The notes: generated by a model not told the origin, from the sequence alone. Positions 28,708-37,959 are shown, counted from the stretch's first letter. The stretch: DNA of 64,000 nucleotides from Aromatoleum toluclasticum ATCC 700605 (GCF_000378245.1 NZ_KB899491.1:558001-622000); one strand, 5' to 3'. Program-made: numbers and translations.

Positions 28708-29367
28708 CTACCGGGGCAGCAGGCGGCCGGCCGCGCGGCGCAGATCGAGGATCGATGCGATCCTGACGTCGACGTAGGCCGGTTTTTTCATGCCGCGGCC
28801 GACCAGCACCGTCTTCATGCCCAGACGGCGGGCGGTGCGCAGATTCTCGGCAGAATCCTCGACCAGGATGCAGCACTGCGGCCGCAGGCGCAGATCGTGC
28901 AGCAGGTGGCGGAAGGCGCGCGGCTGCGGTTTGGGGTGGAAGCGCATCCGCTCGATGCCATATACCGCCGCAAAATGGCGGCGGATCCCCATCGCTTCGA
29001 GCACGGCGCCGGCATAGCGCTGCGGTCCGTTCGAGAACACGATCTTGCGCCCCGGCAGGCGGCGCAGCAGCGCGCCGAGTGCGCGATCGAAGACCATCAT
29101 CGCGTGCAGGCGTTCGAAGCGGTGCGTCTCTTCGAGGAAGTGGTGCGGATTCACGCCGTGATGGCGCATGAGGCCGGTCAGCGTTGCGCCGTAGCGCCGC
29201 CAGTAGCGCACTCGCAGGGCATTGGCGTCCTCCTCGCTGAGCGCGAGGTGCCGCGCGAGGTAGGCCGTCATGCTCAGATTGATGTGCGGGAAGATGTGCG
29301 CGCTGGCGTTGTGCAGCGTGTTGTCGAGGTCGAAGAGCCACACCGGCCCGGCGCACGGTCTTCGCAC
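28708..29367 (-). CDS. HAD-family pyrimidine 5'-nucleotidase
   Basis: A 219-residue phosphatase of the haloacid dehalogenase superfamily, related to pyrimidine 5'-nucleotidases (SDT1-like). Motif I is LFDLDNTLHNA, motif II is FSNGP, and motif III/IV is KPQPRAF ... CILVEDSAENLRTAR. It probably removes phosphate from pyrimidine nucleotides or related metabolites. The GTG at 29365-29367, 7 bases after the bioC stop, is the best start; there is no ATG before the first motif. It is the last gene of bioB-bioC-HAD. A direct role in biotin synthesis is not indicated by sequence. Confidence 0.8.
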   Translation of the reverse strand: MRRPCAGPVWLFDLDNTLHNASAHIFPHINLSMTAYLARHLALSEEDANALRVRYWRRYGATLTGLMRHHGVNPHHFLEETHRFERLHAMMVFDRALGALLRRLPGRKIVFSNGPQRYAGAVLEAMGIRRHFAAVYGIERMRFHPKPQPRAFRHLLHDLRLRPQCCILVEDSAENLRTARRLGMKTVLVGRGMKKPAYVDVRIASILDLRRAAGRLLPR

Positions 29368-29374
29368 GTGCCGT

Positions 29375-30268
29375 TCAGCCCCTGTCGGGGCGCGGCTGGA
29401 AGCGGACGATGGCGCGGCCGTCCTCGGTCGTCTTCGGCTGGGCCTTCCACGCATGGCCCTGCACGACCTCGAAGGTCGCGGGCAGGCGGCCCTCTTGGCG
29501 CATCGCTTCGAGGGCGCGCCGGGCGGCATCCCAGCCGCCTCTTCCGGACAACCCGCGCGGGCGTGCGGCGCTCGCGTTGGCGCTGCCCGACAGGCGCAGG
29601 TCGCGCAGCAGTTCGTCGAGGTCCGCGTAGGTCAGCGTCAGCACTTCCATGTCCATGACGGGGTCGGAGAAGCCGGCCTGAACCAGGGCGTCGCCCAGGT
29701 CGTGCATGTCGATGAAGCGGTGTACCCGCTCGCCCTGTGCGACGGGCAGCGCGGCGCGCAGCTCGCGCAGCGTATCCGGACCCAGCGTCGAGAACATCAG
29801 CATGCCGTCCACTTCCAGCACACGATGCATTTCGCGCAGTGCGGGCAGCGGATCGGCGAGCCAGTTGAGCATCAGGTTGGACCACACGAGCGACACGCTC
29901 GCACGCACAAGGGGCAGCGCCGCGGCGTCGGCACAGGCGAACGAGGGGCCCTGGGGTTTTCCCAGCGCACGCAGGCGGTCGAGCAGGCCGCGCGCGCCGC
30001 GGGCGCGGGCGAGCATCGGCAGCGCGAAGTCGGCGCCGATGCGTTGCGCGGTCGGAAAACGTCGTCCGAGCGCATCGAGATCGGCTCCGGTGCCGCAACC
30101 CAGGTCGAGGATGCGCTTCGGTTCGATGCGGATGTAGTCGAGCCGCTCGTCCATGCGCCGCGCGACCTCGCGCGCGAGCACGGCAACCTCGTCGCAGCTC
30201 GCCGCCGCGCGCCCGAAGCGCCGGATCAGGAGTTTGCGGTCGAGCGCAAAGTCGGCGTCGCCGGTCAT
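29375..30268 (-). CDS. bioC: Malonyl-ACP O-methyltransferase BioC
   Basis: SAM-dependent methyltransferase that masks malonyl-ACP as its methyl ester to start pimeloyl synthesis for biotin. It is 297 residues. The SAM motif reads RILDLGCGTGADLDALGRRF (about 61-80), followed by FALPMLARA and LVWSNLMLNWLADPLPAL, the usual BioC block. The TDLGDALVQAGF-like region (here DLGDALVQAGF) is also seen. The assignment is strengthened by bioB 14 bases upstream on the same strand. Confidence 0.93.
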   Translation of the reverse strand: MTGDADFALDRKLLIRRFGRAAASCDEVAVLAREVARRMDERLDYIRIEPKRILDLGCGTGADLDALGRRFPTAQRIGADFALPMLARARGARGLLDRLRALGKPQGPSFACADAAALPLVRASVSLVWSNLMLNWLADPLPALREMHRVLEVDGMLMFSTLGPDTLRELRAALPVAQGERVHRFIDMHDLGDALVQAGFSDPVMDMEVLTLTYADLDELLRDLRLSGSANASAARPRGLSGRGGWDAARRALEAMRQEGRLPATFEVVQGHAWKAQPKTTEDGRAIVRFQPRPDRG

Positions 30269-30282
30269 CCCTTGCGAACCGC

Positions 30283-31275
30283 TCAGATCGGACGCAGGCC
30301 GAGGCGGGCGAACAGGGTCTCGTCGCGGTCAGCTTCGGGGTTGTCCGTCGTCAGCAGGCGGTTGCCGTAGAAGATCGAATTCGCGCCGGCCATGAAGCAC
30401 AGGGCCTGCAGCTCGTCGCTCATCTGCTCGCGGCCCGCCGACAGGCGCACGAAACTGCCCGGCATCATGATGCGCGCCACGGCGATCGTGCGCACGAATT
30501 CGAAGGGATCGAGCTTCTCGGCGTCGGCGAGCGGGGTGCCGGGGATCGCCACGAGGTTGTTGATCGGCACGGATTCCGGCGGACGATCCATGTTCGCGAG
30601 CTGCACGAGGAGGCTGGCACGTCCGCTGCGACCTTCGCCCATGCCGACGATGCCGCCCGAGCACACGTTGATGCCGGCATTGCGCACCTGGTCGATGGTG
30701 TCGAGACGATCCGCGAGGGAGTGCGTCGTGATCACCTTGTCGTAGTACTCGGGTGCGGTGTCGACGTTGTGGTTGTAGTAGTCGAGGCCGGCTTCCTTGA
30801 GCTGCTGCGCCTGGTCGCCCTTGAGCATGCCCAGGGTGACGCAGGTTTCCATACCCAGCGCCTTGACCTCGCGCACCATCGCGAGGACCGTTTCCATCTC
30901 GCGCTCCTTGGGCCCCTTCCAGGCTGCGCCCATGCAGAAGCGGCTGGAGCCCTTGGCCTTGGCCTCCCTGGCCTTCTCGACGACCTCGGCCACTGCCATC
31001 AGCTGCTGGCGGTCGAGGCCGGTCTTGTAGCGGGCCGACTGCGAGCAGTAGCTGCAATCCTCGGAGCAGCCGCCGGTCTTGATCGACAGCAGCGTCGAGC
31101 GTTGCACGGCATTGGCGTCGAAGTTCTCGCGGTGCAACTGCTGGGCGCGGAAGACAAGATCCATGAACGGCAGTTCGAACAATGCTTCGGCCTCGACGAC
31201 GCTCCATTTCCTGCGGGCGGAGGCGTTGGCGGCGGGCTGGGTGTCGACGTTGCGGCACGCGGAAGTCATTGTCAT
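30283..31275 (-). CDS. bioB: Biotin synthase BioB
   Basis: Radical-SAM enzyme that inserts sulfur into dethiobiotin. It is 330 residues from the ATG at 31275 (MTMTSACRN); the frame is open 12 codons further. The CxxxCxxC cluster CSEDCSYC lies at 70-77. Conserved partners visible are [28 protein letters not shown], the 2Fe-2S-cluster region [12 protein letters not shown], and [15 protein letters not shown]. It is the first gene of the bioB-bioC-nucleotidase unit. bioA, bioD and bioF are not in the window. Confidence 0.96.
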   Translation of the reverse strand: MTMTSACRNVDTQPAANASARRKWSVVEAEALFELPFMDLVFRAQQLHRENFDANAVQRSTLLSIKTGGCSEDCSYCSQSARYKTGLDRQQLMAVAEVVEKAREAKAKGSSRFCMGAAWKGPKEREMETVLAMVREVKALGMETCVTLGMLKGDQAQQLKEAGLDYYNHNVDTAPEYYDKVITTHSLADRLDTIDQVRNAGINVCSGGIVGMGEGRSGRASLLVQLANMDRPPESVPINNLVAIPGTPLADAEKLDPFEFVRTIAVARIMMPGSFVRLSAGREQMSDELQALCFMAGANSIFYGNRLLTTDNPEADRDETLFARLGLRPI

Positions 31276-31353
31276 GAAAGCGGTTCCGGGATGTAATACG
31301 AAGCTTCCCATATTCCTTCATTCGGCGAAAACTTGTCAAACGTACTTCACCGT

Positions 31354-32043
31354 ATGGAAGCGGCGGCGCGAACCCTCGCGGTCCGGCTCATGCCGAACGA
31401 GTGCTTCGTATGCGGCCAGGGCGCAGGTTCCGCGCTGGTCTGCGGGGCGTGCCGCGCGGGCCTGCCGCAGCTGGCGGCGGTGTGCCCGGTGTGTGCGATC
31501 CCGTCGGGCGAAGACCTGATCTGCGGCAGTTGCCAGCGCGCGCAGCCCGCCTTCGATGCGACGGTGGCGGCCTTGCCCTATGTGTTCCCGGTCGACCGCC
31601 TGGTCCAGGCGCTGAAATACGGACGCCGTCTGGCGCTGGCGCGTTTCCTCTCCGGTCTGCTGGAGCCGTTCGCGCCGCCGCAAGGCCCGGCCGTCGTGGT
31701 GCCGATGCCGCTCCACGCGGGCCGCCTGCGCGAGCGCGGCTTCAACCAGGCGGCCGAGATTGCCCGACCGCTCGCCCGCGCATGGGGGCTGCCCTTCGAA
31801 ACGGCTTCAGTCGAGCGAGTGCGCGACACGGCGCCGCAGGCCTCGTTGCCGTGGCTGGAGCGGCGGCGCAACCTGCGCGGCGCCTTTCGTTGCCACGGCT
31901 CGTTCGCAGGCCGGACGGTCGTGGTCGTCGATGACGTGATGACCACCGGCGCGACGCTCGACGAGCTCGCGCGTACGTTAAAATCGCACGGCGCTGCCCG
32001 TGTCGAGAACCGGGTCGTCGCGCGTACTCCATCGCCGGTCTGA
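31354..32043 (+). CDS. comF: ComF-family phosphoribosyltransferase-like protein
   Basis: A 229-residue protein of the ComF/GntX family. An N-terminal zinc-finger-like Cys set (CFVCGQ, CGACR, CPVCAI, CGSCQR) precedes the phosphoribosyltransferase domain with VVPMPLH-x-x-R-x-x-RGFNQA and the PRPP loop VVVVDDVMTTGATLDELA. Relatives are needed for DNA uptake or for use of DNA as nutrient. The catalytic reaction is not settled for the family. It is divergent from bioB and 1 base from trmL. The ATG at 31354 was preferred to a TTG at 31333. Confidence 0.9.
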   Translation: MEAAARTLAVRLMPNECFVCGQGAGSALVCGACRAGLPQLAAVCPVCAIPSGEDLICGSCQRAQPAFDATVAALPYVFPVDRLVQALKYGRRLALARFLSGLLEPFAPPQGPAVVVPMPLHAGRLRERGFNQAAEIARPLARAWGLPFETASVERVRDTAPQASLPWLERRRNLRGAFRCHGSFAGRTVVVVDDVMTTGATLDELARTLKSHGAARVENRVVARTPSPV

Positions 32044-32044
32044 C

Positions 32045-32512
32045 ATGCTCCACATCGTCCTCTACCAACCCGAAATTCCCCCCAACACGGGCAATTCCAT
32101 CCGTCTCGCAGCCAACACGGGCGCCCATCTGCATTTGGTCCGCCCGCTCGGTTTCGATCTCTCAGACCGGCAGCTGGCGCGTGCGGGCCTCGATTACCAC
32201 GACCTTGCGAACGTCAGCGTGCACGACGACTTCGAGGCGTGCTGCCGTGTCCTCGCCGGGCGGCGCATGTTTGCATTGAGTACGAAGGGCGCGCAGCGTT
32301 ACGACACGGTCGAGTACCGCGAAGGGGACGTGCTGCTGTTCGGGCGGGAAACCAGCGGGCTGCCGGCCGATGTGTTGGCGAAGCTGCCGCAGGGGAGTAC
32401 GTTGCGCATCCCCATGTGCCCGTCGAACCGCAGCGTGAACCTGTCGAACGCCGTGGCCGTGGTCGTGTTCGAGGCGTGGCGGCAGCTGGGGTTCGCTGGC
32501 GCCGCGCGCTAG
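32045..32512 (+). CDS. trmL: tRNA (cytidine34/uridine34-2'-O)-methyltransferase TrmL
   Basis: SPOUT-class enzyme that methylates the wobble ribose of some leucine tRNAs. It is 155 residues, start ATG 32045. Seen are the N-terminal LYQPEIPPNTGNSIRLAANTG, HLVRPLGF, the RAGLDYHD motif, LLFGRETSGLP and the knot IPMCPSNRSVNLSNAVAVVVFE. The gene starts one base after the comF stop, so translation is likely coupled. Confidence 0.96.
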   Translation: MLHIVLYQPEIPPNTGNSIRLAANTGAHLHLVRPLGFDLSDRQLARAGLDYHDLANVSVHDDFEACCRVLAGRRMFALSTKGAQRYDTVEYREGDVLLFGRETSGLPADVLAKLPQGSTLRIPMCPSNRSVNLSNAVAVVVFEAWRQLGFAGAAR

Positions 32513-32534
32513 GTAGCGGCGCAGGCGCCGCGGG

Positions 32535-33530
32535 CTATTCCTGCCGCGGTTCGCGCGACAGCAGTTGCTCGACCACTTCGCGCGGCCCGAGACGGTTGCC
32601 GTGGAGCAGTTCGTCGACCGCGGCGCACAAGGGCATCTCGACGCCGCGACGGGCGGCGAGGCTTGCGACCTCGCGCGCGGTGGAGACGCCTTCGGCGACG
32701 TGTCCCAGTTCGTGCAGGATCTCGGGGAGGGTCTTGCCCTGGGCGAGCGCGAGCCCGACGCGGCGGTTGCGCGACAGGTCGCCCGTGCAGGTCAGGATCA
32801 GGTCGCCCATGCCCGCCAGGCCCATCAGCGTGTCCGCGCGGCCGCCGAGTGTCGTGGCCAGGCGCGCAATCTCAGCGAGTCCGCGCGTGATCAGCGCCGC
32901 GCGCGCGTTGAGGCCGAAGCCCATCCCGTCGGAAACGCCGGCGGCGATCGCGAGCACGTTCTTGATCGCGCCGCCGATTTCGGCGCCGACGACGTCACTG
33001 TTCGCGTACATGCGCAGCCGCGGCTGGTGCAAGGTATGCACCCACTTGCGGGCGAAGTCGATGTCCGCCGCCGCAAGCGTGACCGCGGTCGGCATGCCGC
33101 GGGCGACCTCCGCGGCGAAGCTGGGGCCGGTCAGCACGCCGCAGGGCGCGTCCGTGCCGAGCTCCGCTGCGACGATCTCGTGCGGCAGGCGTCCGCTACC
33201 TGCTTCAAGTCCCTTGCATGCCCAGATCAGCGGCGTCTGTCCCTGGACGTCATGAAGGCGGCGCGCGGTCTGGCGCAGTCCGGCCAGCGGCGTGACGACG
33301 AGATGAAGGTCGGCGCCGCGTGCCGCGGCCTCGAAATCCGATGTCAGTTCGAGCGCCTGCGGCAGCGGCACGTCCGGAAGATAGCGGGTGTTGACTCGCG
33401 CGTCGGCGAGCGTGGCAATGTGATCGGCGTCGCGCCCCCACAGGATCACGCGATGTTGTGCCGAGAAGGCCAGCGCCAGCGCGGTGCCCCATGCGCCGGA
33501 GCCGAACACGGCAATGCGGGTCGGGCTCAA
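32535..33530 (-). CDS. gpsA: Glycerol-3-phosphate dehydrogenase [NAD(P)+]
   Basis: Reduces dihydroxyacetone phosphate to sn-glycerol-3-phosphate for phospholipids. It is 331 residues. The Rossmann motif is VFGSGAWGTALA, followed by LWGRD, the substrate block GPSFAAEVARGMPTA, and IKNVLAIAAGVSDGMGFGLNARAALITRGLAE with the catalytic Lys. The best start is TTG at 33528-33530, whose TTGA overlaps the stop codon of the SH3 gene upstream, implying translational coupling. No ATG lies near. It belongs to the secB unit (secB, SH3 gene, gpsA), a common order in betaproteobacteria. Confidence 0.94.
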   Translation of the reverse strand: MSPTRIAVFGSGAWGTALALAFSAQHRVILWGRDADHIATLADARVNTRYLPDVPLPQALELTSDFEAAARGADLHLVVTPLAGLRQTARRLHDVQGQTPLIWACKGLEAGSGRLPHEIVAAELGTDAPCGVLTGPSFAAEVARGMPTAVTLAAADIDFARKWVHTLHQPRLRMYANSDVVGAEIGGAIKNVLAIAAGVSDGMGFGLNARAALITRGLAEIARLATTLGGRADTLMGLAGMGDLILTCTGDLSRNRRVGLALAQGKTLPEILHELGHVAEGVSTAREVASLAARRGVEMPLCAAVDELLHGNRLGPREVVEQLLSREPRQE

Positions 33531-33973
33531 AGCCCCCAGACCTCGGTCACCCGGACGAAGCCGCTCACGCCGTCCTTGTGGCGCACGGGGAGCCAGCCCT
33601 CGTTCGCGTTTCCGGTGACCTCGAGGACCACGTCCTTCGCGCTTTCGAATGCGACCGGGGCGTCGGCTGCAGCGCGTTGGCGCACCACGGCGCGGGCGCT
33701 GGTCACCAGCACCGTCCGCTTGTCGGACAGGGCACGACGCTCGATCCAGTTGATCGAGCCGCCGGCATCGCGCACCTTGGCCCACTTTTCGAGGTTTACG
33801 ACGACTTCGAGCGGTGTGCCGGGTGCGACGATGAACAGCCGCTTGCCCTTGTCCGACGGCGAGTCGTACAGGATTGCGGATTCCGCAACCGAGCGGTACT
33901 CGATGGCGTGCGCTCCCGCCGCCGGCAGGGCAAGGGCGGCGGCGAGCGCGATGCAGCGGAGCAGGGTGCGCAT
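33527..33973 (-). CDS. Exported SH3-domain protein
   Basis: A 148-residue exported protein, start ATG 33971-33973, with a signal peptide (about 1-22, ending AGAHA). Two bacterial-SH3-like segments follow: ILYDSPSDKGKRLFIVAPGTPLEVV with WAKVRDAGG, and ALRQRA-like VRQRAAADAPVAFE with VLEVTG and GWLPVRHKDGVSGFV. Such domains bind cell-wall peptides or act as scaffolds. No catalytic domain is present. It lies between secB and gpsA on one transcript. The specific role is unknown. Confidence 0.8.
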   Translation of the reverse strand: MRTLLRCIALAAALALPAAGAHAIEYRSVAESAILYDSPSDKGKRLFIVAPGTPLEVVVNLEKWAKVRDAGGSINWIERRALSDKRTVLVTSARAVVRQRAAADAPVAFESAKDVVLEVTGNANEGWLPVRHKDGVSGFVRVTEVWGL

Positions 33974-33978
33974 CGGGA

Positions 33979-34449
33979 TCACTGGATCGGCAGTTCGCCC
34001 GGTTCGCGGGCTTCGGGTTGCTGCTGCTGTTGCGCCTGGTACAGCGCCTCGAAATTGACCGGGGCCAGCACCACGGGCTGGAAGCCGGCGCGCGTGATCG
34101 CGTCCGAGATCGCCTCGCGCGCATACGGGAAAAGGATGTTCGGGCAACCGATCATCGTCACCGGCTCGAGGTCGCCTTCGGGGATGTTGCGGATCTGGAA
34201 GATGCCGCCCTGGGCGACTTCGACGAGGAACACGGTGCGTTCGTCGGCGAGCTTGGCCGAGACGGTGACGGTCAGCGTGACTTCGTAGACGCCCTCGTCG
34301 ACGCTGGCTGCCTCGGTGCGCAACTGCACGTTGATCTGCGGATTTTCGCGGTCGAGGAAGATGCGCGGGGCGCCGGGCACCTCCAGCGACAGATCCTTGA
34401 CGTAGAGCTTTTCGATCGAGAAGACGGGGGCTTGGGCGTTTTCGGACAT
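33979..34449 (-). CDS. secB: Protein-export chaperone SecB
   Basis: Cytoplasmic tetrameric chaperone that keeps preproteins unfolded and delivers them to SecA. It is 156 residues, start ATG 34447-34449. Family blocks visible are [28 protein letters not shown]-like [12 protein letters not shown], the [12 protein letters not shown] strand and [16 protein letters not shown]. It ends with a Gln-rich tail. It is followed by the SH3 gene after 5 bases and preceded by grxC after 53. Confidence 0.96.
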   Translation of the reverse strand: MSENAQAPVFSIEKLYVKDLSLEVPGAPRIFLDRENPQINVQLRTEAASVDEGVYEVTLTVTVSAKLADERTVFLVEVAQGGIFQIRNIPEGDLEPVTMIGCPNILFPYAREAISDAITRAGFQPVVLAPVNFEALYQAQQQQQPEAREPGELPIQ

Positions 34450-34502
34450 GTGAGTGCCTGGGGAATGTTGAAAAGGGTGAATGAAACTGGAGGGCAGGGC
34501 GC

Positions 34503-34766
34503 TCAGGCCTGCTGCAGCAGTGCGTCGAGCTTGCCCTGGTGTTCGAGTTCGTAGAGATCGTCGCAGCCGCCGACGTGCGTGTCGCCGATGAAGATCTGCG
34601 GCACGGTGCGGCGGCCGGTGAGGCTGATCATTTCGTCGCGACGGGCGGGATCCTGATCTACACGGACTTTCTCGATGTCCTGCACGCCCTTGCGTTTCAG
34701 CAGCTGCTCGGCGCGCACGCAGTAGGGACACACTGCGGTGGAGTACATCCGGATCTTCGCTTGCAT
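34503..34766 (-). CDS. grxC: Glutaredoxin 3 (GrxC)
   Basis: Small dithiol oxidoreductase reduced by glutathione, 87 residues. The active site CPYC lies at 13-16, with the cis-Pro/GSH region [21 protein letters not shown] 34766 has GAGG at suitable spacing. ATG 34772 overlaps the rhodanese stop as ATGA and would add two residues. Either start implies coupling to the rhodanese gene just upstream. Confidence 0.95.
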   Translation of the reverse strand: MQAKIRMYSTAVCPYCVRAEQLLKRKGVQDIEKVRVDQDPARRDEMISLTGRRTVPQIFIGDTHVGGCDDLYELEHQGKLDALLQQA

Positions 34767-34768
34767 CG

Positions 34769-35185
34769 TCATTTCCTCTTGCGGCTGAGCGGCTGGCCGG
34801 CCTTTTCCCACTCGGCGATGCCGCCGCGCAGGTTGAAGATCTTTTCGAAGCCGGCCTTTCTCAGGGTGGCGAGCGCTGCCGCGGACCGGCTGCCCGTCGC
34901 GCAGCACAGGATGATCGGGCGTTCCTTGAACTTTTCGAGTTCGCTGTTGCGGCGTTCGAGCTCTGCGAGCGGGATGTGGCGGGCGTTCGGAATGTGGCCG
35001 CCGGCGAATTCGCCCTGGTCGCGCACGTCGATGAGCTGGGCATCTTCGCGGTTGATCAGGAGGGTTGCCTCGACGGGCGAGAGCTGCGATTTGTCGCCCT
35101 GGCTGCGCGCCAGGTCGAACAGCAGCCATGCGCCGCTTGCTGCCGCGAGCGCGGCCCAGTACCAGTTTTGCTGCAGGAATTCCAC
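34769..35185 (-). CDS. Membrane-anchored rhodanese-like sulfurtransferase
   Basis: A 138-residue protein with an N-terminal membrane segment (about 8-25) and one rhodanese domain: [23 protein letters not shown], then the active-site loop CCATGSRS with the catalytic Cys at 95. The family moves sulfane sulfur between thiols. The orientation of the domain (periplasm or cytoplasm) cannot be decided here. It lies between an ArsR regulator (72 bases upstream) and grxC (overlapping), on the same strand, which suggests a thiol/persulfide theme. Confidence 0.88.
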   Translation of the reverse strand: MEFLQQNWYWAALAAASGAWLLFDLARSQGDKSQLSPVEATLLINREDAQLIDVRDQGEFAGGHIPNARHIPLAELERRNSELEKFKERPIILCCATGSRSAAALATLRKAGFEKIFNLRGGIAEWEKAGQPLSRKRK

Positions 35186-35258
35186 TTGGGTTTGCTCCGT
35201 TTTCTTTTCTTGTCGTGTGGCGGCCTGTGTGTGGCAGGGGGCGCCGCCTGCCCGGCTG

Positions 35259-35588
35259 TCAGTTCCGGCCGGGCTGGTCGTTGCAGAACACTTCGCGCAT
35301 CAGGGCGATGAGCTGAAGTGTGCGTTGGTCGCAGATGCGGTAATAGACGCGGTTGGCATCCTTGCGGGTCTGCAGCACCGCCTTGTCGCGCAGGATCGCG
35401 AGATGCTGCGAGATGTTGCTTTGCGACGTGCCGACCGCCTCGACGATGTCCTGGACGCACACCTCGCTCTCGCCCAGCACGCACAGGATCTTCAGGCGCA
35501 GCGGGTGGGCGATGGCCTTGAGCGCGCGCGCAGCGGTTTCAATGTGCTCGTGCTTGTCGATGAGGTCGATGATGTTCTTGGTGTCCAC
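35259..35588 (-). CDS. ArsR-family regulator with a persulfide-sensor-like Cys pair
   Basis: A 109-residue winged-helix repressor. The HTH reads VGTSQSNISQHLAILRDKAVLQTRKDANRVYY. Cys residues are at 36, 44, 86 and 102. Cys36 (LKILCVL) and Cys102 (EVFCND) are 66 residues apart, the same spacing as the sensing pair of SqrR and BigR, as I recall it, and they lie in the equivalent helices. No ELCVC-type metal site of ArsR/SmtB is seen (the segment reads SEVCVQD). The likely target is its own promoter and the rhodanese-grxC genes. The sulfide-sensing role is inference. Confidence 0.85.
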   Translation of the reverse strand: MDTKNIIDLIDKHEHIETAARALKAIAHPLRLKILCVLGESEVCVQDIVEAVGTSQSNISQHLAILRDKAVLQTRKDANRVYYRICDQRTLQLIALMREVFCNDQPGRN

Positions 35589-35617
35589 GATGGCGGGAAG
35601 TGCAGTTCAAGCGAGTA

Positions 35618-35628
35618 GTATAAAATAC
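35618..35628. promoter_or_regulatory. Possible ArsR operator
   Basis: The palindrome GTAT-AAA-ATAC lies in the only AT-rich patch of the 173-base gap between the ArsR gene and gpmA, 30 bases before the regulator start and over a possible -10. Position and symmetry fit autoregulation. No binding evidence is available. Confidence 0.3.
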
Positions 35629-35761
35629 CGCGGCCCGTAAAAGCGTGCCATCGGTGCTTCCGTGCGCAGCCAGCGCGTTCCGGGCGTCCGCGTGGTGCCG
35701 GCCCGGGGCGTCGGCCCGGGGCATTGGCCCTTTTTGCTCCCAACTCATCCTCTGAGCGCGC

Positions 35762-36511
35762 ATGTACAGAATCGTTCTGCTCCGTCACGGCGAATCGACC
35801 TGGAGCAAGGAAAACCGTTTCACCGGCTGGACCGACGTCGATCTCACCGAGAAGGGCGTCGAGGAGGCGCGCGCCGCGGGGCGGCTGCTCAGGAGCGCGG
35901 GCTACACCTTCGATCTCGCTTTCACGTCGGTGCTCAAGTGTGCCAACAAGACGCTCAACCTCGTGCTCGAGGAGCTCGATGCGCTGTGGTTGCCGGTCGA
36001 GCATTCCTGGCGCCTGAACGAGCGTAGCTATGGCGCGCTGCAAGGGCTGGACAAGGCCGATGCCGCCGCCAGGTTCGGCGAGGATCAGGTTCTCGCATGG
36101 CGCCGCTCGTACGCCGTTGCGCCGCCGCCGCTGACCGAAGGCGACGAGCGCCTCACGATGAACGATCCGCGCTATGCGTCGTTGCCGCGAGCGCAGTTTC
36201 CCCGCACCGAATGCCTGAAGGACACGCTGGTCCGGTTCGCGCCGTATTGGGAAACCGTCATCGTCCCGCAGATCCTCGCCGGTCGCCGCATCCTGATCGC
36301 GGCACACGGCAACAGCCTGCGTGCCCTCGCCAAGTATCTCGACAATATTCCGGACGAGGACGTCGCCGGCCTCGAGATCCCGATGGCGCAGCCGCTGGTG
36401 TATGAACTGGACGCGAATCTGCGCCCGATCAAGAGCTATTACCTGGCCGGCGAGGATGCGGTGCGCGCGGCGCAGGCCGCTGTGGCTGCCCACGGCAAGG
36501 CCGGGAGCTGA
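35762..36511 (+). CDS. gpmA: 2,3-bisphosphoglycerate-dependent phosphoglycerate mutase
   Basis: Interconverts 3- and 2-phosphoglycerate. It is 249 residues, the cofactor-dependent family. The phospho-histidine motif is LRHGESTW at 7-14, then [16 protein letters not shown], the [11 protein letters not shown] segment, [12 protein letters not shown] and the C-terminal [15 protein letters not shown] with the second His. The usual TSVLKRA-I-T reads [11 protein letters not shown] here, a small deviation. It completes lower glycolysis together with pgk and pyk. It is divergent from the ArsR gene. Confidence 0.95.
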   Translation: MYRIVLLRHGESTWSKENRFTGWTDVDLTEKGVEEARAAGRLLRSAGYTFDLAFTSVLKCANKTLNLVLEELDALWLPVEHSWRLNERSYGALQGLDKADAAARFGEDQVLAWRRSYAVAPPPLTEGDERLTMNDPRYASLPRAQFPRTECLKDTLVRFAPYWETVIVPQILAGRRILIAAHGNSLRALAKYLDNIPDEDVAGLEIPMAQPLVYELDANLRPIKSYYLAGEDAVRAAQAAVAAHGKAGS

Positions 36512-36525
36512 GACTGCAATTGCCG

Positions 36526-37959
36526 ATGAAGGGAAATTCGCGCCTGCGTAGGCTGCGCCTTGCGCTGGCCGCGTGCGCCTTGTTTGCAGGTGCCGTCGCG
36601 CACGGGGCCGATGCCCCGGAAGTCGTGCAGAAGCGCTCCGACCTCGAGGAGGTGCGCCAGCGCATCCGCGAACTGCAGAAGGAGATCGCCGATACCGAGG
36701 AATCGCGTTCGAGCGCCTCCGAGGAGCTCGCGGAGGCCGAGCGGGCCGTCTCGCGGGTGCAGCGCGAGTTGCAGCAGCTGACGTCGAACCGCGTCGCGGC
36801 GGAAAGGAACCTCGCCGTGCTGGAGGCCGAACGTCAGGCGGTGGAGGAGCGCATCGCCGGACGCCAGTCGGAACTCGCGGACTGGCTGCGGCGGCATTAC
36901 ATGCATGGCGCGGCCGGCGGCGTTGCCCCCTTCCTGTCGACGCGGGACCCGAACCAACTCGCGCGCGATGCGTACTATCTCGAACACCTCGGCAAGGCCC
37001 GCATCGAGCTGATCGATACCCTGCGCACGGATCTCAAGGAAAAGAGCCGCCTGGGCGAGGCGATCGTCGCGCGCCGGGACAGGCTGGTCGCGCTCGAGGC
37101 CGAGCAGCAGGCGCGGCGCAAGGAGCTCGAGGCGGTGCAGGCGCGGCGCAAGGAAGCCGTGACCGGCCTCGCGGCGCAGTTGCGCTCGCAGCGCAAGGAG
37201 GAGCAGACCCTGCGCCAGGACCAGGAGCGGCTCGGGCGGCTGGTCGCCGTGCTGGCGCGGCGTGCGGCCGAGCGTGAAGCGGCACGCGCCGCCGCCGCGG
37301 CGAAGGCTGCGCGCGAGCAGGCTGCACGTGAGCTGGTCGCTCGGGAAAAGGCTTCACGGGAACAGGCATCACGCGAACAGGCGGCGAGGAACGACTCTCC
37401 CGGGGATGGGGCCGCACAGGCTTCCGCTCGCACAGGCACCGCGAGCGGGGCCGTCGCCGAGTCCGCCCGGGAAAGCCGCCAGGCTCGAACCGGCCCGGCC
37501 CGGTCCGAGCCCGTCGTCGGCGAGATCCGTCAGTCGGCTGGGCCAGCTCCCACGGGCGTGAGCTTTGCGCAGTTGCGCGGCAAGATGAGATTTCCCGTGC
37601 GTGGAGAACTCGTGGGGCGTTTTGGCGCTCCAAGGGCGGAAGGCGGAACGACGTGGCGGGGCGTCTTCATCCGTGCGGCGGGAGGATCCCAGGTACGTGC
37701 GGTAGCGGCCGGGGAGGTGGTCTTCTCCGACTGGTTGCGCGGGTACGGCAACCTCATCATCGTCGACCACGGCGGCGACTACCTGACCATTTATGGCAAC
37801 AACGATGCGCTGCTCAAGGTACTCGGTGACAACATCGCGGGCGGCGACCCGATCGCGAGCGTGGGCGCCAGCGGAGGCGGCAGCGAATCGGGTTTATACT
37901 TTGAAATCCGTCATCGGGGGCAGCCGCTCGATCCCCTGAAGTGGGTGCAGTTCAACTAG
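36526..37959 (+). CDS. envC: Murein hydrolase activator EnvC-like protein
   Basis: Periplasmic division protein that activates amidases. It is 477 residues from ATG 36526, with a signal peptide (about 1-27). A long coiled coil (about 33-260) follows, then a low-complexity Ala/Arg/Glu stretch (REQAAREL..., 15 residues repeated loosely near 250-290), then a C-terminal LytM domain. The LytM zinc ligands are missing: the usual HxGxD position reads TWRGVFI, and the closing motif is LYFEIRHRGQPLDPLKW. This degeneracy is the known mark of EnvC, which activates rather than cuts. It is followed by ctpA after 44 bases. Confidence 0.9.
   Translation: MKGNSRLRRLRLALAACALFAGAVAHGADAPEVVQKRSDLEEVRQRIRELQKEIADTEESRSSASEELAEAERAVSRVQRELQQLTSNRVAAERNLAVLEAERQAVEERIAGRQSELADWLRRHYMHGAAGGVAPFLSTRDPNQLARDAYYLEHLGKARIELIDTLRTDLKEKSRLGEAIVARRDRLVALEAEQQARRKELEAVQARRKEAVTGLAAQLRSQRKEEQTLRQDQERLGRLVAVLARRAAEREAARAAAAAKAAREQAARELVAREKASREQASREQAARNDSPGDGAAQASARTGTASGAVAESARESRQARTGPARSEPVVGEIRQSAGPAPTGVSFAQLRGKMRFPVRGELVGRFGAPRAEGGTTWRGVFIRAAGGSQVRAVAAGEVVFSDWLRGYGNLIIVDHGGDYLTIYGNNDALLKVLGDNIAGGDPIASVGASGGGSESGLYFEIRHRGQPLDPLKWVQFN

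Noticed and set aside
37241-37400. Tandem repeat in envC as a possible mobile or satellite repeat
   Set aside because: The Ala/Arg/Glu-rich repeats are in frame and continue a coiled-coil region; this is protein low complexity, not a DNA element.
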